DNA of 64,000 nt from Medicago truncatula (taxonomy: Eukaryota; Streptophyta; Magnoliopsida; Fabales; Fabaceae): the NCBI RefSeq assembly GCF_003473485.1, contig NC_053045.1, positions 32,338,494 to 32,402,493 of the forward strand. The letters are read 5' to 3'. Below are positions 60,956-64,000 of the stretch, piece after piece (positions within the stretch are counted from its first letter, which is position 1; every line of letters starts with the position of its first letter). The notes below the pieces were generated by a model. That model ran no database searches, was not told where the DNA came from, and saw nothing but the letters and a program-made list of their open reading frames with translations. Position numbers and translations under genes: made by a program.

Positions 60956-61883
60956 ATGAAGAAGGAAGATACAGTGAAGCTAATCAGTTCCGATGGATTC
61001 GAATTCGTCGTTGACAAAGAAGCTGCCATGGTTTCACAAACCATTCGCAACATGCTTACCTCTCCAGGTTTGTTTTTCTTCCTCGATCACTTTACCTTTT
61101 TATACTTTTTCGATTGGTGCAATTAGGTTTACGAATTCGCTAATTCATATAAGGTTAAGATTGTTGAAGATGTGATCTGTTCTTTGATAGGGAGTTTTGC
61201 TGAAAGGGAACACGGACAAGTAACTTTTCCTGAGATTAGTTCCACTATTCTTGAGAAGATTTGTCAGTATTTTTATTGGCATCTTGAATTTGCTAGGTAT
61301 TTCATTTTCTTATTTTCATGTTAGAATTGCAATTGGAGAAAAATCTGAAATTTATGCACACATTCATACACTTTGCAATGAAATCTGAAATCTGAATTGC
61401 AATTGGAAGATGATAGAATAATTGCAATGAGAATGTTTGGTTGTTTTAAGCTCAAAAGTGTGAATCCAGATGCCTTGTGAACTGTTCAACAATTATGACC
61501 TATGTTTTAGACCAATAGTGTTCAACTTCGGATTACCACGACCCATTTCCCTTGGGAACAGAAGGTTAACACCAAATAACCAAGCAACCTTACCATTTTT
61601 AGTTTACACTTGACCCGCTAGCCTGCATCCCTGGTCGTGGCATGGAAACATTCACATCATCATTTTATAATACCTTTCTCTAGATTGCTTTTTCATAATT
61701 TCGTGACTTGAAATTATGTTTTTCTTACAGAAGTTAAGCTTTTTCAATCCCTAAATTTTATTTAAGTGTTATTTAAATTATTGTGTTTATGTTGGTTTTG
61801 CTAGTGGAAAGGACAGAGAGTTTCCTATTGAACCTGAATTAACTCTGGAGTTAATGATGGCTGCCAATTACCTACATACTTGA
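60956..61883 (+). CDS. ELC: Elongin C (Skp1/BTB-fold ubiquitin ligase adaptor)
   Basis: Small adaptor with the BTB/Skp1 fold, known in animals and yeast to join cullin ligases and elongin A; its plant partners are little studied. Three exons: 60956-61067, 61191-61296 and 61805-61883, giving 98 residues and ending [10 protein letters not shown]. Residues 1-40 contain [20 protein letters not shown] and [13 protein letters not shown]; the middle contains [16 protein letters not shown]; the C-terminus carries the helix [13 protein letters not shown]. Length and ends equal those of the family, so nothing is missing. The ATG at 60956 is preceded by an A-rich leader. A spliced 3' UTR is possible (donor near 61902, acceptor near 62027). 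Confidence 0.93.
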
Positions 61884-63305
61884 GCATACCGACTTCCCAA
61901 AGGTTCATGGTTCTCTTCATTAATATTGTAGGCTTTTGTTATTCATTGGATTCTGACAGTATGTAATGTTTAATTTTCACAGTAATTGTTTTTAATTGTA
62001 ATCTTCCCGCTTTTTACCCTCGACAGGTAATGCAGCAGAAACTGTTGCTTTGTTTATGGAGAAGAATAAGCTACTATTGTTGTTGCCGTTGTAAACTATA
62101 TACCTGTGACAACTTGAATATACCTATAATCTGTGTAATCAAATGATAGTTAGAATCAGCTGTTAGAGTAACCTGATTGATGCGTGTCTAGATTTTTCTG
62201 TAATTCTGTTTCGCTAGTTGGTTCCGTCAGTTGATCATACCTTGTTCTAATTCAACTTTGATTGCATATGTAGCTAATTATTTGTAGTGATATGTTAACA
62301 ATTTGTTTGGTTTATTTTTATTGTGAAAAAATGTTTGATTTCGTAGTCATTGGAGAAGTATATGACATTGTTATTCTCAATACAGGACAGGACAAATGGA
62401 ACAACGTTAAGTGAAATTAATTGTTTTTTTTTCTATAAGTTGACAGAAGTGATTTTTTCTTCCTTTTCTTCTTGAGCGAAGCACAGCAACGTTGATTTTA
62501 ACAATGAAAAGACACATAAAAAACTTAAACGTGTAATAACTTTCATGTTTTTATTAGCCGATGAAGTAATGGGGTGTTAATGAACTTGCTAGAGCATCCA
62601 TCTCTTATGCTCGTCACAACTCACATTCATTGCAGCTTGATTGTATCTCTTCAGCAACATCTGGCCTCCAAAACCCTAATAAACTAAAGATATGAATCAA
62701 CTAGTTTTCACAACTGAGTATGCTTGAAAGTTAGCCATCATATCTGAATGTTGAATTGAGCAAAGGCTTCTACATGTTGTCATCATGAAAACCCAATATA
62801 TAGTCATGTTTATGGACAGTTGCTGCCTGAAGTGCTGCACACCATCACTATAACAACCGCACTATCATCGATGGTGAGCACAACCACACTATCATCAATG
62901 ACTCGATGGTGAGCGGATGGTGTCTGGTTGTTTATATTCTTCAGTTGTGTGAGATGCTCCTCTCCTATTAAACCTGTCACAACATGACTATAAAACATTT
63001 TCTGAATTGAAGCTATTGTTGCAAGGAAAATGATTGGGGACTATGAACTTTAAGCAACCAATTCCTGAGAAGGTTAACTAATTAAGTCCTTTTTTATTAA
63101 TATTGATCCCTTACACATCAACAAGCATATCATCAACATGTTGCTAACAGTGTTGGGCGAGAACTACAGTTAGATGTAACCACATACATATTTATCCATA
63201 TATCTATACATATAAAGAAGTAGCTTATAAAAACATAAAGGCCTAAAAAACAAGAGAGGTGGATCAATTTTGCAAAATTTGCTCATTAGCTATTTAGATT
63301 GTGGG

Positions 63306-63341
<36 letters not shown>

Positions 63342-64000
63342 GAAAATATTTTGGGTTACTTGCATACTTATGGTCTGATTACTTTCTAAAATAAATCGTT
63401 GGGATGAAGAAAAGATACAATACAACTAGAAATGATTCATTTCTAGAAATAATGAAAATAACTATTTCTCCATTTTTTATTGTTTCTAATGTTGACAATT
63501 ATTTATTTCAATAGTCACCTATATTAAGCTATATCCATTTGTTAACAAATCATACTTATATCTAATCTTTCTTACTAAAGCTTGTTTGGTCAAGCAATTG
63601 TTCACCCTAATTTTAACCTAATATTTTTCCTCCATCACCTAAGCATTTTAATTGTAGTTGGTGCTTTTCCTAATCATCAAACTAAGTTCAATTTTTATAT
63701 CTCCCTCCCACAACCTATTCAGTCTGCCAATGCATGCACTTGATGACATTTAATATACCATATTCTTATTTCTATGTTTCCAACGTGTGTTCTCATGCAG
63801 ATTTTATTCTACTCTCTTTCCCATGCCCATACATACATGCGTTAATTAATCCTAACTCTAAATCCTAATCATCATTTGAATTTGAAATTCAAATTCATCC
63901 TCCAAGCTTTAGTAATAAAGGCCGATACATGTACAGTATTGTATGACATTTACTACCATTCCCACCCCATTATATATTCCCAACATCTCTCTTATATCTT
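61884..64000. other. 3' region of elongin C and intergenic DNA
   Basis: The elongin C 3' UTR probably reaches about 62200-62300. The remainder has no gene that I can support. Between 62840 and 62920 the word CACTATCATC(G/A)ATG is repeated with GGTGAGC(A/G). The right edge (63700-64000) is pyrimidine-rich with CATACATACATG-like words and may be promoter DNA of a gene outside the window. Confidence 0.4.
63310..63339. repeat. Poly-T tract of 30 bases flanked by a short direct repeat
   Basis: Thirty T bases in a row. GGGTTACT stands immediately before the tract and again about 20 bp after it (63353-63360), which hints at an insertion with a poly-A tail on the - strand. The repeat is too short to be sure. 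Confidence 0.6.

Overview
The window is plant nuclear DNA: AT-rich, with spliced genes carrying GT/AG introns, long intergenic stretches full of transposon remnants, and plant-only families (PTAC16, RLP immune receptor, MTPB metal transporter, RabA2 GTPase). The repeats (TRIM elements, tRNA-derived SINEs, Stowaway-type and hAT-type MITEs, LINE zf-RVT fragments) and the proteins look like a legume close to Medicago or Trifolium. That genus-level call is an inference from memory, not a search result.

Eight protein-coding genes are supported. On the + strand: a PWI/SR splicing co-activator (1678-7293, 13 exons); the plastid nucleoid protein PTAC16 (10746-13670, 5 exons); an intronless LRR receptor-like protein (15877-18933); two tandem tropinone-reductase-like SDR genes (36083-39600 and 45164-47546, 5 exons each with identical lengths for exons 2-4); a metal tolerance protein B zinc transporter (50845-52029); and elongin C (60956-61883). 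On the - strand: a single-finger C2H2 repressor with an EAR motif (22971-23492) and a RabA2 GTPase (53938-55433). All exon joins were checked by hand for frame and give uninterrupted proteins.

The genes are not a functional operon-like unit. They are unrelated housekeeping and stress genes. From memory, however, the set (SRRM1-like, PTAC16, tropinone reductases, MTPB, RabA2) recurs in pieces on three Arabidopsis segments (At1g074xx, At2g292xx-At2g294xx, At3g467xx-468xx). This suggests an ancestral gene block kept intact here and fractionated in Arabidopsis.

Between the genes the sequence is a mosaic of mostly non-autonomous mobile elements. Many have boundaries visible by target-site duplications: Mutator-like foldback elements with perfect 9-bp TSDs at 15191-15488 and 56163-57126; a hAT-like element at 20952-21628; three adjacent Stowaway-like MITEs at 31048-32001, the third inverted; SINEs with 11-13 bp TSDs; a nested Copia remnant and TRIM inside an SDR intron; a LINE fragment cut by an LTR; and a truncated LINE tail in the MTPB 3' region. 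The 23.5-36.1 kb and 39.6-45.2 kb stretches hold no credible intact gene.

The most biologically notable gene-level observation is that the first SDR has Gln where the catalytic Tyr of the YxxxK motif should be, while its tandem neighbour keeps the Tyr.
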